The notes under the pieces were generated by a model. It did no database searches. It was not told where the DNA came from and worked only from the letters and a program-made list of their open reading frames with translations. Shown one piece after another: positions 1 to 10,854 of a DNA stretch of 64,000 bases (position 1 is its first letter; each line of letters starts with the position of its first letter). A program made the translations under genes and the position numbers. This DNA comes from Grammothele lineata (Eukaryota; Basidiomycota; Agaricomycetes; Polyporales; Polyporaceae): the NCBI GenBank assembly GCA_002150815.3, contig NDFF03000026.1:1-64000 (forward strand), written 5' to 3'.

Positions 1-3000
1 CTGGCCATAGCGTGCACGCAGAGCTCCTGCTAATGTATGCTGGCTGCAGCGCGATACTATGCGGCTGTTGACAAGCTCCGCGGGTAAATGAAGTAGTCTA
101 GTGTGCATAACTAGACTACTGAATGAGGAACATGAAGCCTGAGTATCGAAATCAAAACTACGCACCATTAGCGACGAGCTCCTCGCGACGCGCTGGCTCA
201 GGATATCCATGTAGGTGACCCGGCATCTCCTAACAGCGTGAGCTGCCTTGCCTGGCCCAGTTATCCGCAACGTGTCAAGTATGAGAGCCCTTATGAAGCA
301 CGCGACCAAACTTTATGATACGTTTCTAGCATAGAGAGATCGGTTTGAAAACAGTACTGAGGACGCAGCACCGACCTCGGCAGAGGCGCAGATGCTCGGG
401 CAAAGTCGGCTGAGATAAGATAAGCGGGAAAACCCGGATCTTGGACAATCAAGGGATAAGCGCTCTAGACCCACCCTGTAAAATGTACCGATTCCCAAGT
501 GGAATCGTAATGTTCCACGATGCAGTGGCCTCAGGAGTGGCGGGTGTAACCATTCCACTCGCCCATTACACGTGTACGCGGCCTCAGTCAGATGATCTCA
601 ATAGCTGAGGACACTGAGGCACCAGTGCACGGCAGCAGACAGCAGAAAACGAGCAGCGAACGGGGTCTGGGTAAACACATGCAAATACCACGTGCATTAT
701 AGAGGCGCTTAAATGAACAATAGGCGCACGCGCGTCAAATGTAAAATGTACAAATCGAACCGCGGAGAATCCGTGTGTCATAAGTGGCACGTCCTCCGTC
801 GGGTGCGTATACATATACATAGCTCATCCGAGTCGGAAGGAAGGTACGGGAGGAGGTCGCGAGCTCCGAGCCCGAGCCCGAGTGCACTCGGACTCGGAAC
901 TCGTGCCTCAGGCCACCAAGTCTTTCTCTTCCTTCGGGCCGCCCCCCTCCTCCGTTTCCGTCATGTCATTGAATGCACTTCATATGTACGAGACAAGCGT
1001 TCCGCATGAAATCCGAGTGGCATGCGGGCGCACCGCGCACTGCGCAGGGTCCGCGCGCTTCTTGCGGTCGCACTGTGAGGATCATGCACCAATGACCTCA
1101 ATTGCACCGGGTTCGTGACGCCTCGCAGCGACGGAGCGGGGTCCCGCGCCCGGGACACGACTCGGAGGAGGCGGGGCGCTGCGGGCCGCTTGAGTGCTGG
1201 CCGACGCATTCGCTGGCAGCAGCATGGAAGGACAAAAAAGTCAGATATGCCCATTTCGAACGGTTCTGTTTGACTTGGAACTTGATGCTAGTACATGATG
1301 TAGGACTTGCGGAAGGCCGTGGTACTACGGGCTGACCCGGACTTGGACTGCCTCGTGCGCCTCGCACTGGCGCGTACAGTACCGCTCGGGGAGATGCGAG
1401 GTATCTGCAGACTGGTCAGGTCAAACCTACTCACCGTGCGCACGGCCACGCGCTCCACGAGGATTTGAATCCGTAGCGCACGAGCCTCAAACGCACCGCA
1501 AGGCGCTGCCAGTTCGGCGCACACGCCTGCCATGTCCGCGCCCTTCGAATTCTTCCGCGCGCGGACACGACGCGGGGAAACCTAGTGAGTGCATCCAAGG
1601 ACGAAGCGTGCCTCGCTCGGCCATCGACGTGCCGCCGGCCCGAGGCCCGTGAATGTACAAGGTTTTGTGCAGCGTGATATCGAGGTACGTTTCTTCAACT
1701 GGTCGCAGCGCAGAACGCGGAATACTGACATCTGGGATGTTTGAAGCACAGTTCACCGGGAAGATGCGGCGAGTCCCCTCGATCACCATCATTCGGTGTA
1801 CAGTCTCTAGGACCGGTACACCCGTTCCCTAACCCGGGAGCACTGCGTGCCGCACACCCGCTTCGCGAAGGCGCGACGCCTTTGTGGCGCTCTCCCTATC
1901 CGGTTCGCAGAAGCGGCTCGTCCGCCTTCGCGAACTCATCATCCCCGCAAGAGCTCAGCCTCCCTATCCACGGTGCACGCTGGAAGTCGGTCCTGCGCTT
2001 CCCGCTGGCCCCAGCGGGCGCACGCGCATATATAACTCGGCTTCGACGTCGCGCTGCAGATCGCCTCTCCCCGGCCTTACGCTCTGGCCGCTCCACTGCG
2101 TGCGAGGCCCGAACCCTACGAGATGGCTGGGCCGCCTCTTTGTCTGAGCTGCGGGGGGCAGCTGAGGCGCAACGTGATGCGTCGTATACGCCTTCTAGCG
2201 ACGCATAGCCTATGTTCGTGTCTCGTGCGTGAGATTGGGAAGGAGGCGAGTAGCTCACCGTCGACGATACTGGCAGGTACGGACCACGCGCCGTGTCTCC
2301 GAAGCTCGTATACAGCCGGGTCTCTCTCGCTTGTGCTGCAGTCAAGAGTGTTGATATCTGTCGGGAGGCGGCCGTTGTCTCCGGCACGTCCAATTTTTTT
2401 TTTCGTATCCACTGGGCCCGCATCTTTGTGGACGCTGTGTGGGAAGCTATCCACATCCCTCGCCGGCGGGAACCGAGGAGAAGCGCAGAGGCCGGATACA
2501 GCAGGGGTTGCAAGGTTTGGCGGGAGCGTTGCGCTCATCAGCTCGGGTTCAATGTGCGCCACAGTTGGCCCGGTTTTTCGCATTTCAATCTTTCAGGGCA
2601 TGGATGGAGTTCGAGGGAAAGCGAGACACATCTCGGCTCTCGAATTGCAGCGAAGTCGGTGCTTATTTCTCCAGGGACACTTGAGTACATTTGAGGTATA
2701 GATATCCGCTGCTCGTACAAAAATAACTGGATACTGTTTGCGAAGTGCTTCCCTTAGTTCTGTTCATTTCCGTTAATAGACTTGCTTCATCTTACATGTT
2801 GGCCCTTCATACCCTCGCAAATGAATCACATCGCTGAAGGCCGTCTTGAAAATGGGGTCAGATTACGCCCCAGTCCGAGGACATGAATTTATGGCCGCGG
2901 CATCCGTACCGCATGTGCCGTTGGAGCTCTTGGAGACGGGAAGGTAAAGTGGAAAGAAGCATGACGAACCGCCTATTGTTCTTGTTCGGGACCGAGTAGT

Positions 3001-3193
3001 GGGATATGAGTTGGGTGGATTTACGGTAACAAGAGAGAAGGAGACGTGTCTATCAGCTTATGGGCCGCAGTTATTCTTGTGTCAATGCGTTTGCCAAATC
3101 TATTGTGAGCTGCCTTCTCGATATTTCACATACACTTGTTCGGTTCCATACGCAGAGCTCGATCCTCACAGAGTGGCAATTCCTATCATTCAC
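1..3193. other. No recognisable gene
   Basis: I see no spliceable gene here. The open stretches are short, lie in overlapping frames on both strands, and show no family motif or convincing chain of introns. The longest ones, on both strands near 1.9-2.7 kb, look like chance frames in GC-rich DNA. A near-perfect palindrome at 872-897 is listed separately. The stretch may hold a distal gene remnant or the 3' flank of the NmrA-like gene that ends at 3194. Confidence 0.5.
872..897. repeat. 26-nt near-perfect palindrome
   Basis: Two 11-nt arms rich in CCGAG/CTCGG flank a central TGCA, with one mismatched pair. It could form a hairpin or be a symmetric protein-binding site, but no gene start is evident nearby, so no function is assigned. 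Confidence 0.6.
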
Positions 3194-4425
3194 CTACTCA
3201 AGTTCGCGAATCTGGTCCTCGAGAGTCTTCCATTTCCATAGACTTTCGCCTGGGTTGATCAGCTCGTTGTCGTTCTTCGCCGAGTAGTCGATCTTGCCTT
3301 CTCCGATCAGCACCCTGTATAATATATTACGTCAATATTAATCCACGCTTTCCTTGTCGCTGGGGCAAATTTCCTGTAGGAAGTCGCACCTCACGTATTC
3401 GAATATATTCCTGTCCTTCGGGTTCTCCCTCAGCCCCTCCTTGAACGCCACCAAATCCTCGCTGCCGACCTCGGCGGGCGGCACTCCCCGCACGCGCGCA
3501 ACAGCCGCCGCGAGCTCCGCATGAGAGAAGCTCACGGGCGCGACGCGCACGTGGGCCGGGACACGCGCGGCGGTCGAGGGGTCGAGGGACAGGAGAGCGA
3601 GCTGCGCGATGGAGCGCGCGATGTCGAGTTCGGCGGTCATGGACTGGCGGAGGGCGGCCGAGCCGAGGGCGCGGTATGTGTTTGCTTTGATGTCGATTCC
3701 GAGGAAGCCGGCTGTGCGCGAGAGCGATACAGGTGTGAGCATGGTCATGGAGGTGGGGTGGAGCTCTGAGGAAGGACGTACACCAGACAGGGTTGGTAAT
3801 TGTGCTGAGGAAAGAGCCGGTCACGAGCGAGAGGACTTTCAAGTCTTTCTTCGCCCCCAGCGCGGCGTACGTCTCTGCGCCGAGGACACGCTTCTTGGTC
3901 CACTCGGGGTGCTCATACCCCGGGAAGTCGACAACGGAGTAATCTCTGCAGTGGGACACCCTTGTAGTCAGCCGAGGGAACGCAAACGAACGGACGCACT
4001 TGGACAAACTTACATGCCGAACTCGCTCAGGAAGTACACCTTCGCGCTGCTCGCAGCTACTGCCGTAATAACTTTCGTCTTGTCCTCCTCAGAGACACTC
4101 GTCGGGAGGGCGTTCACGACGACGTTCACCCCTTCGAGGACGCTCTCGAGCGGCTCTTGGATGGAATGCACCTCTGCCCCCAAGGCAACCAGCTCGCGGG
4201 CCGCGGGGCTGGTGACGTCGCGCGTCGTAATGCGGACGACGGGGAAGGCTGCGCGGAAGTCGGCGAGGAAGGTTTTGGTGATGGTTGTGCCTGTGAGGTA
4301 TAACGATGAGTCGGATGGTCATGAAAGAAAGCGTTACATAGTGTGGATGGCGTACCTATGAGTCCGGTGCCGCCGAGCACGACGACGGTGGCCTTGATGT
4401 CCGTCTTGACGTTGACGGAGGACAT
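3194..4425 (-). CDS. NmrA-like NAD(P)-binding reductase, copy A
   Basis: First of three paralogs. The first exon encodes 24 residues ending in the Rossmann motif GGTGLIG, which binds the dinucleotide in NmrA/isoflavone-reductase-like proteins. Exon 2 continues with a second beta-alpha unit (LGAEVHS) and VVVNALP, ending SEFGM. Exon 3 begins DYSVVDFPGYEHPEW. Exon 4 carries FLGIDIKANTY and AELDIARSIAQLALLSLDP. The last exon ends NDNELINPGESLWKWKTLE and a stop at 3194-3196. Introns of 55-75 nt with GT..AG ends join these frames; I count five exons and about 300 residues. The ATG at 4423-4425 is favoured because the Rossmann motif follows directly and a TATA box lies 100 nt upstream. The family includes redox-sensing regulators and reductases of aromatic or secondary metabolites. 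The substrate here is unknown. Confidence 0.85.
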
Positions 4426-6108
4426 TGAGATACGCGAGTATGAGTTGACTTGAAAATTAGAGGAGTTACTTGTCGTTCACTGGAGCCTTGAGATACTGAG
4501 TGTACTGCGTTGGACCACCCAGCATTTATACGCCGCCTTGACGCTTGGGGGCTTCAACTGGTATCCCGCCCTCCCCGCTCTGTAGCGCGTTCGGTTGCGG
4601 TGTCGCTGACATAGCACCTCGGTAAGAACGCGGTCATGGTGTCGCGACGTCTTCCTTGTTAATCGGTTACGTCTGGCGCAATCGTGAGCACTGAGGCGCA
4701 TGATGAGTTTTGGATTCGACGCCGCACGTACCATGAGGTCGAGGCTTGTTGGTACTGGGAAGGCTCGGTGACGAGCCACCAACCTTAGCTGCTATAAGGA
4801 TGACAGTGGTCGGCCGTAGTCGATCTGGCAGCACTGGTCGACCTGAACCGAACTTGTTCTTCAAGTAGTATCGTCATCAACTCAAAGGCGAACATTTATT
4901 GGCCTTGCGTTGCGCGAGGCGGCGACATAATATTGTTTGTTAAGACCTATCTGCGTTCTACTGATCCTGCAGAATGCGAACGAGTGACAAGGGTAGCCGC
5001 GACTTGCGGGCAGGTACATACTCACCCTTCGACGAATGTGCGGAAGAAGGAGAAGGGCGCTTGACTACCCGCGTGCCTCCCGTGCGCCTGCCCTTAACTC
5101 GGGAGCACCAGGCGCCCGCACGCGCCCTGCAACAGGAGTCCTTCAATCTGATTTTCTGCTTGTTTACCGACAGCAAAAATGTAACGTAGGCAAGTAAAAT
5201 CTGCAGTTTCATGGCTCGGCGCGTCGCGCAGCTCTCCCTCTACACATCCCGAGGGATTGCTGATGTTTACGCGTAGGACTCATTTTCTCAATTGTCCCGA
5301 ACTTTGAGGGATGAATGAGACCAACGGGCGATGACCTCATTCGTGCGGTATTGCGCACAATTATCAGTCAGCGAGCGGTGCGACACAAGTGCGAGAACCA
5401 CCGGAGCGCGAATGGATTCAACGATACTGGTGCGCGTATATGCTTTGTGCGAGCGCACGCGAAGTCGCGAGTACGGTACTCAGTTGGAAAGCTTTGTAAT
5501 ATTCTTTCAGACGAGCCGCAAACTACCCGCCGTTCGTAACAGAGAGCATGAGCACCCACTGGAGTGCTCATAGGTACCTTGATCATGGCTGGAGTGGTCT
5601 GTGACTCAATCGTTGAGGAGGTTGAAGATACTTGTACGACCAAACTTGAATGGTAGCGTTGATCGGTCGTTGATCTATGGAACGTCAACGTGAGGTTATG
5701 AAGTGTACTAATAAGGTGACGAGGGGTAAAACACGGGAGCGCTGGCCTACACAGACCGCCAGACGTTATGCTGGCAGTGGCGAGGAAAGATGGTGTGAAC
5801 GTACGTCGAGCGTCCGGACTGCGACACGACTCCTATACAGATAAACTGCCATGGAAGTGGAAGCAAGTCCGATGCCATTTTGGAGAGGGAGAGACTAGAA
5901 CGGCCTAGCAGCCCTGCGGCCCTGGGCATACACCTGTAACATCTGCTAGTTGGTACCGTAATCGCCGGCGTTGAAGTCCGGCAGTTGGCTTTAATACACA
6001 TAGTAACTGGAAGAGATCATGACGTCGTGGTTTCGGTCGTCCCTTCGAAGTTGAGGGAGGCATCCATAAGGAATGACGAAGTTGTCGTATTTAGAGGAAC
6101 GAGACTTA
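4426..6108. other. Intergenic, no recognisable gene
   Basis: Apart from the TATA box of the NmrA-like copy A, I find no motif, intron chain or repeat here. The right part is the 3' flank of the DUF6534 gene ending at 6109. Confidence 0.5.
4525..4530 (-). promoter_or_regulatory. TATA box of NmrA-like copy A
   Basis: TATAAA on the minus strand, 100 nt before the ATG at 4425. The same element occurs at nearly the same distance before copies B and C, which supports a true core promoter. Confidence 0.6.
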
Positions 6109-8445
6109 CTACGCAGAAGACAACTTCGTATCCCTCAGCACCCCGACTTCTTCTGCCAGCGTCCTCTGATCAGCACTCGCATGCGTGCCCTTGCCCTCGA
6201 TGTCCGACGCTTTCCCGACCGAGAAATCGGAGAGCACGATCACGTCGGTCTCGCTCCCGGACTGCAGACCGTTCGGCATCTATACATTTCTGGGGTTAAC
6301 AATACAGAACGTGTCCGTACACGTAAGTACGGCTTACCCCAGATGCTACCGGGGTGATGTGTATTCCGATAGAGCGAGTACCAGTCGTGGGAAGAGCGGT
6401 GCCGCTCTCGACGTCGATTACGCCTCTACCTGCGTAGCGGTGTTTTATATCTTGACGTGAATTGAGCCTGATCAGATTGGTTGAGATTGGGCGTTATCAT
6501 GACCTCGTGGAGGCACACTCACGTTGCCAGAAGAGTGATCGTGTACACTGCAAGAGAGAATCAACGGCTAATAATGGGTACATTACAGTAACGGAACGTC
6601 GGTCGGAACCCACAGTTGCTGAGGACTATAGAAGTCACAGTGAAGATGAGATCTCCGTCGGAACGAGCACTCTGGGACCGCTATCAGCCGGAGAGCGCGT
6701 AAAAACAGGAAATATGCACTCACGAATACAATGTTTAGAACGTTGAATATTCTGCGCTCCAAACAATCAGCGCTTCGGCTCAGGATTAAGCAAAGTAAAT
6801 CAAAACAACTTACGAGATGAGTAGCCCTGAACAAAGAGCATAATGTTAGCATCCACACAAGCAAATGACGTGGAAAATGTCGAATGACCTGTGGATACGG
6901 TGTACATGATGATTAAGTCAATCATCGAATTCGTTCTAGGAATCGCACACGTATGCGCTGATTAGTCCCTGAACGCAGAACAAGGGGCAATCGACCATAG
7001 CCGCGTACCGTTTAAAACCGCTACGACTCGTGTGTAGCGAGTAGATCAACACGCTCGTGAGCATCACGTCCGAGCCCATGATGAGAGAGGAGCCGACGGT
7101 GCAAAGCCACTGTGCATCTAAGTCAGTATTCTTGTGTACACATTCTCGGACGGCATCGCGAATGGAGTTCATACCGAGAATCGGAGCAGATCGTTAACGT
7201 TCTTGGCGTTATATCTGGGAGGGTGCATAATTATCAGAGTTCATTGGTGCAACATGGTTAGGGTGTGATCCGTACACTAGACCAGTAAAGGCTGGCGTAA
7301 GCAGGCCGTCAGCAGACAATTTGTATGGTAGCTCTAGACACATACCAAGGTAGAAGCCTGCAATATATGTGTCAGCAGCGGACGTGATGCTAGCTATTGG
7401 TCACAGCGAACGCGACATACCGCAAAACGCCAGGGTCAAAAGGAACTATCCACGCCCCATGGTAAGAAAAGTAAGCTCTAGCTTGAAGGGAGCAAAAGAC
7501 TCACAGCGATGACTACGAGAAACTTGTAACGCCGCCGTCCGACTAGAGAACCAGCGGACCACGGAGAAAGGCATTGAGATCGTGCAGAGAGATTGAGACG
7601 CCGACGGTGACGGCAACTTACGGATCCAAACTCGCCGCGCGAGGTAGCTGGCGAGGATGGATGAGTGTGTGCTTGCCCATGTAAGAAAGTTCAGAACAGC
7701 TTACGTCTGCGTGACTAGGGCAGTCAGGCACTATAAATACGGTGATAAGCAATTGCGGAGAGTGCACTGTTAAAGTGTCAGCGGAACTTACCCCGGGAAT
7801 CGGGAGGAGCTTGTACTAGTTTGAGCACTGGCCAAGAGGGCGGGATGTCACATAATCTTAGACTAACCTTTATTGACCTGACGACGATGTAAGCGACTGC
7901 TCGATGAAGGCTTGACTCCGGGAACGAATTCACGCACCACACGGGGGGACCAAGAAGGACTAACGGATGGAAGTAGTTTGCGACGAGGTAGTGATAACTT
8001 ATTGACACTCAACTAGGCTATCTTGTCTGGACCACAAAGAGAAGACGTACCTTGCATGCGCCGAAAAGATGACATTGAGGAGCTCGAGAATCCTGTCGTG
8101 GCTTTAGCTCATGTCTACCGACTTCTCCGGAACCCCTCACAGTGCGGTGGCCACCTGGAAAAATACGGAAATTGAGTGATCTTGGAGGATTATGATATAG
8201 GTATGGACAAACCCATATCTTTAAATGCCAAGGATCGTTGGTGTATGTACGATAGTATGTCATCGCTTGATTTGAAATGAACCCTTCCAAGCTATAGCGG
8301 CAGTGATGAGACGGGCAAGAGAAAAGCGTCAGAATCAACGCTCACAACAAGCAGAGGAAGGTGCCAATGAGCCAGGCGGCAACGGACCGGGGAGTGACGG
8401 CGCCTGCGTGGCAGCTTGGCGAATCTCGAGCAGACACGGGGCCAT
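6109..8445 (-). CDS. DUF6534-type integral membrane protein, many tiny exons
   Basis: A basidiomycete-type multi-pass membrane protein of unknown function. Exons read by phase-consistent splicing on the minus strand: 8291-8213, 8154-8141, 8101-8051, 7997-7878, 7647-7622, 7542-7505, 7445-7421, 7357-7342, 7214-7175, 7109-7009, 6935-6889, 6826-6814, 6751-6724, 6680-6614, 6547-6523, 6467-6338, 6279-6109, preceded by a first exon ending at 8346. Family marks in order are YYRTYTNDPWHLKIW, ELLNVIFSAHA then YHYLVANYF, YLARRVWILGRRRYKFLVV, SLHTSRSGFKRTNSMIDL, YTVSTGLLIS and YTITLLATLNSR. A polar tail ends KLSSA. Three exons are only 13, 14 and 16 nt long. The start is unresolved: the first-exon frame (SVAAWLIGTFLCLF) has no ATG, while the nearest ATG (8445), behind a TATA box, is in another frame. 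That suggests a one-base shift or a missed 5' exon. Confidence 0.75.
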
Positions 8446-8480
8446 GGCTAGCTCGCGTCCCCAGCCATGGAGTCTCCGCA

Positions 8481-8487
8481 TTTTATA
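8481..8487 (-). promoter_or_regulatory. TATA box upstream of DUF6534 gene
   Basis: TATAAAA on the minus strand, 42 nt before the ATG at 8445. Its presence suggests that transcription starts near here even though the reading frame of the first exon is not resolved. Confidence 0.4.
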
Positions 8488-10854
8488 GGGCGCTCTAGAT
8501 GGCAACGAGGGTCAGGAGGGTAGTCAGGCATCCAGTCAGGCATACGTAGACGCCATACCCGTACGAACGCTTCGAATCTCGAGCGCCAGGGTTGGGATGG
8601 CATTTTGATGAAAAGCAAGACGGCCTGTGGAGTCTACCTTCTCATTTGCTACCGATATGGGACAATGAGCACTGAAGAGACGACGATAATGACGAGAGTC
8701 GGTGACCGCTCCCTTAACTGTGTGTTCGTTTCCGCAGAGGGCTCGCGCCAAACAAAAAGAGCACGGAAGTGCTGAGGGATTGAGAGTGCACACTGGCAGC
8801 TTGAGTGCGGCAGTGGAACCCTGCAATCCGGTACCATACATCAGCGAGCGTGGGCGGTGAGCGCAATGATTGGAGACCTACCCCTTCTTCGAATTCCGGG
8901 CGGCCCCAGCAGACAGACCACAAGCTTGGGGCAGGTTTCGTCGCGTGGCATATTGCTGAACCTAAGAAGTGGGCAGACTGTAAAATCTGGGCTTATCACT
9001 TCGAAATACTCCATGTCAACTCGCACAAAGCTATGGCCTACTCTTGCAGATTGCGGCCGAGCCGAACTTGCGCCTGATGTGTAGAGCATTCGACGCCAAG
9101 GCAGAAGGTACAACTCGGAGCGGGCATGAATTTGTTAGACAGCGCGGGACCCGAGGGGCCAGCACTGAGCGCTGAGCACTGGGCACGATGCCTATCACCG
9201 CCGTAAATATTGCCTCCGAGGTGCACACTACCACCCACAAAGTTTTAAGGTTCCACACTAGCTTCACCGGCGGCCTGATTCCCGATATGAAGTCCATACA
9301 TTCAGACATTTATGTTCTTTCTCCTTATTGTTGTGCGGATGGAGTGTTCAGATGGATGAGCGTGGGTTGAGCTGGCAAAGAGCACGACCGGGCATGCGGC
9401 CGCTGACTAGCGCTTACTGTCCGACTCGGAGATGGCCGAGAAGAGTCATCAGCACGTGACTGTAAGTGCTTCTGTCTTCACAGTGTCAGACTTCTTGCCA
9501 CGCGATTGCTTGTAAGTACTCTCTAACTTGTCCTTGAGCGGCGATGCGGAGCACGCCATACCGATTCCCAACTTTCTTGCGCATCTAACGTGTCCTAATC
9601 TGAGTAGGCTGTTGCTCACGTATATGCTGACGAAGCAATGTCAAGGCTTGGACCCCGACAAAATTACCTATCAGTCTTGCATCGGTATGATCGCCCGCTT
9701 GGGGCAATGGACTCCGTGTATTATTGTTTCGGGATACAGTCACTGGACTGTTTAACTTGAATATGCTGGTGATGTGCCCCTAGAAGGATCTGAGGCTAGC
9801 ATGCACTCTCTTGGAACCAGCCGAAGGCATGAGACACCTATGATGATACATATGCTAGCGCACAAACCTATGGCGCGAAACGCTAAAGCAGGAGATCCGC
9901 GACACGCAAGTTCCCGACTGACGGGTGTGGGGTGTGCGTCGGAGTGCTGAACGCCCCTACCAACTTCTTACGGGCGAGATTGTAGTTCTCTGAGAGGACC
10001 GCGTTCGAATAGAAGCCATTCCCATCGCTCACGTCCGTGTTCGCCTCTATATCGCTCTCGTCGAATGACTTGCCCGCACCTACACCGAATGGCCGTTGAA
10101 CTGGCTGCAGCCGCGACTCGGCGCCGCAAGAGGCATTGCAGCCCTCTAAAACGGCAAACGCCGGTGCACACATTTCCCGTGACCTGTCGATTACAGCAAT
10201 TTGAAGCTCACGTGCAAACTCGGCAAACTCCGGTGCACATATTTCCCGTGACCTCAGCGATGCCTTGGTAGTATTAGACCGATTCTTTAAGGAATCGGAA
10301 TCCTTGAGCAGACGGTCGATTTGTTCTTGAGGCTCCCGCTATCCGTGGAAACCCAACATTTCTGCCGCAGGCCATAATCAGCATTCAGCATTCGGACCGC
10401 CCAACTGCTCCCCCAGAACAGTCTGCACAACGTCAAGAACATAACTTGTTGCCGTGACTCCAAGTCTGGCTTATATTAGGCCAATACGTACACGACGCAG
10501 CTGCTTATGGCCTTATCCTCACCTCGGACCGTTTCGCATGCGGCGCTAAGTCTTACACTTACCGGTTTCTCATTCACTTCAATTACCGCTGCTTGGTCCA
10601 AAGGTGACACGCCGTCGCGACCCTCTTGGCTCTCCTTTCGATTCGAAGTCTTCGCGCACCGGCGGGTGGATGACACTTCAAGCAAGGCCAACCAAACGAC
10701 ATTGATACCGGCTCCAAAAACGTTCCATAACGCGCCGGACAGATTTCAAGGTGTATTTAGGTGGCTTCGCTGACCTTTTTCTCACTCGGCTAGGACACTT
10801 GGTTGCCTTGGCCGCAGAAACCTATTTGGAACGAGGCTCGTCATAGCCACCACC
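8488..10854. other. Gene-poor stretch with a short direct repeat
   Basis: No gene could be assembled. This is where the FAD-binding N-terminal half of the GMC oxidoreductase relic would be expected, but I find no GxGxxG-type motif on the plus strand. The only structured element seen is the 34-nt direct repeat at 10152-10254. Confidence 0.45.
10152..10254 (+). repeat. 34-nt direct repeat, two copies 69 nt apart
   Basis: Copies at 10152-10185 and 10221-10254 match at 32 of 34 positions. Each begins CGGCAAAC and ends ATTTCCCGTGACCT. The 69-nt period is a multiple of three, so one open frame reads through both copies, but that frame has no recognisable family. It could be a local duplication or a footprint of a mobile element. 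Confidence 0.7.

Noticed and set aside
1455..1475. Possible tRNA T-loop (GATTCAAATCC on the minus strand)
   Set aside because: The flanking bases do not form the five-pair T stem, and no acceptor, D or anticodon arm could be fitted.
1896..2701. Long open frames on both strands (about 190-205 codons)
   Set aside because: They overlap each other on opposite strands in GC-rich DNA, have no family motif, and have no splice partners. Likely chance.
8102..8140. In-frame TGA and TAA suggesting that the DUF6534 gene is a pseudogene
   Set aside because: Both stops fall inside a 39-nt GTGAGG...AAG intron whose removal gives the conserved sequence in phase, so they are not evidence of decay.
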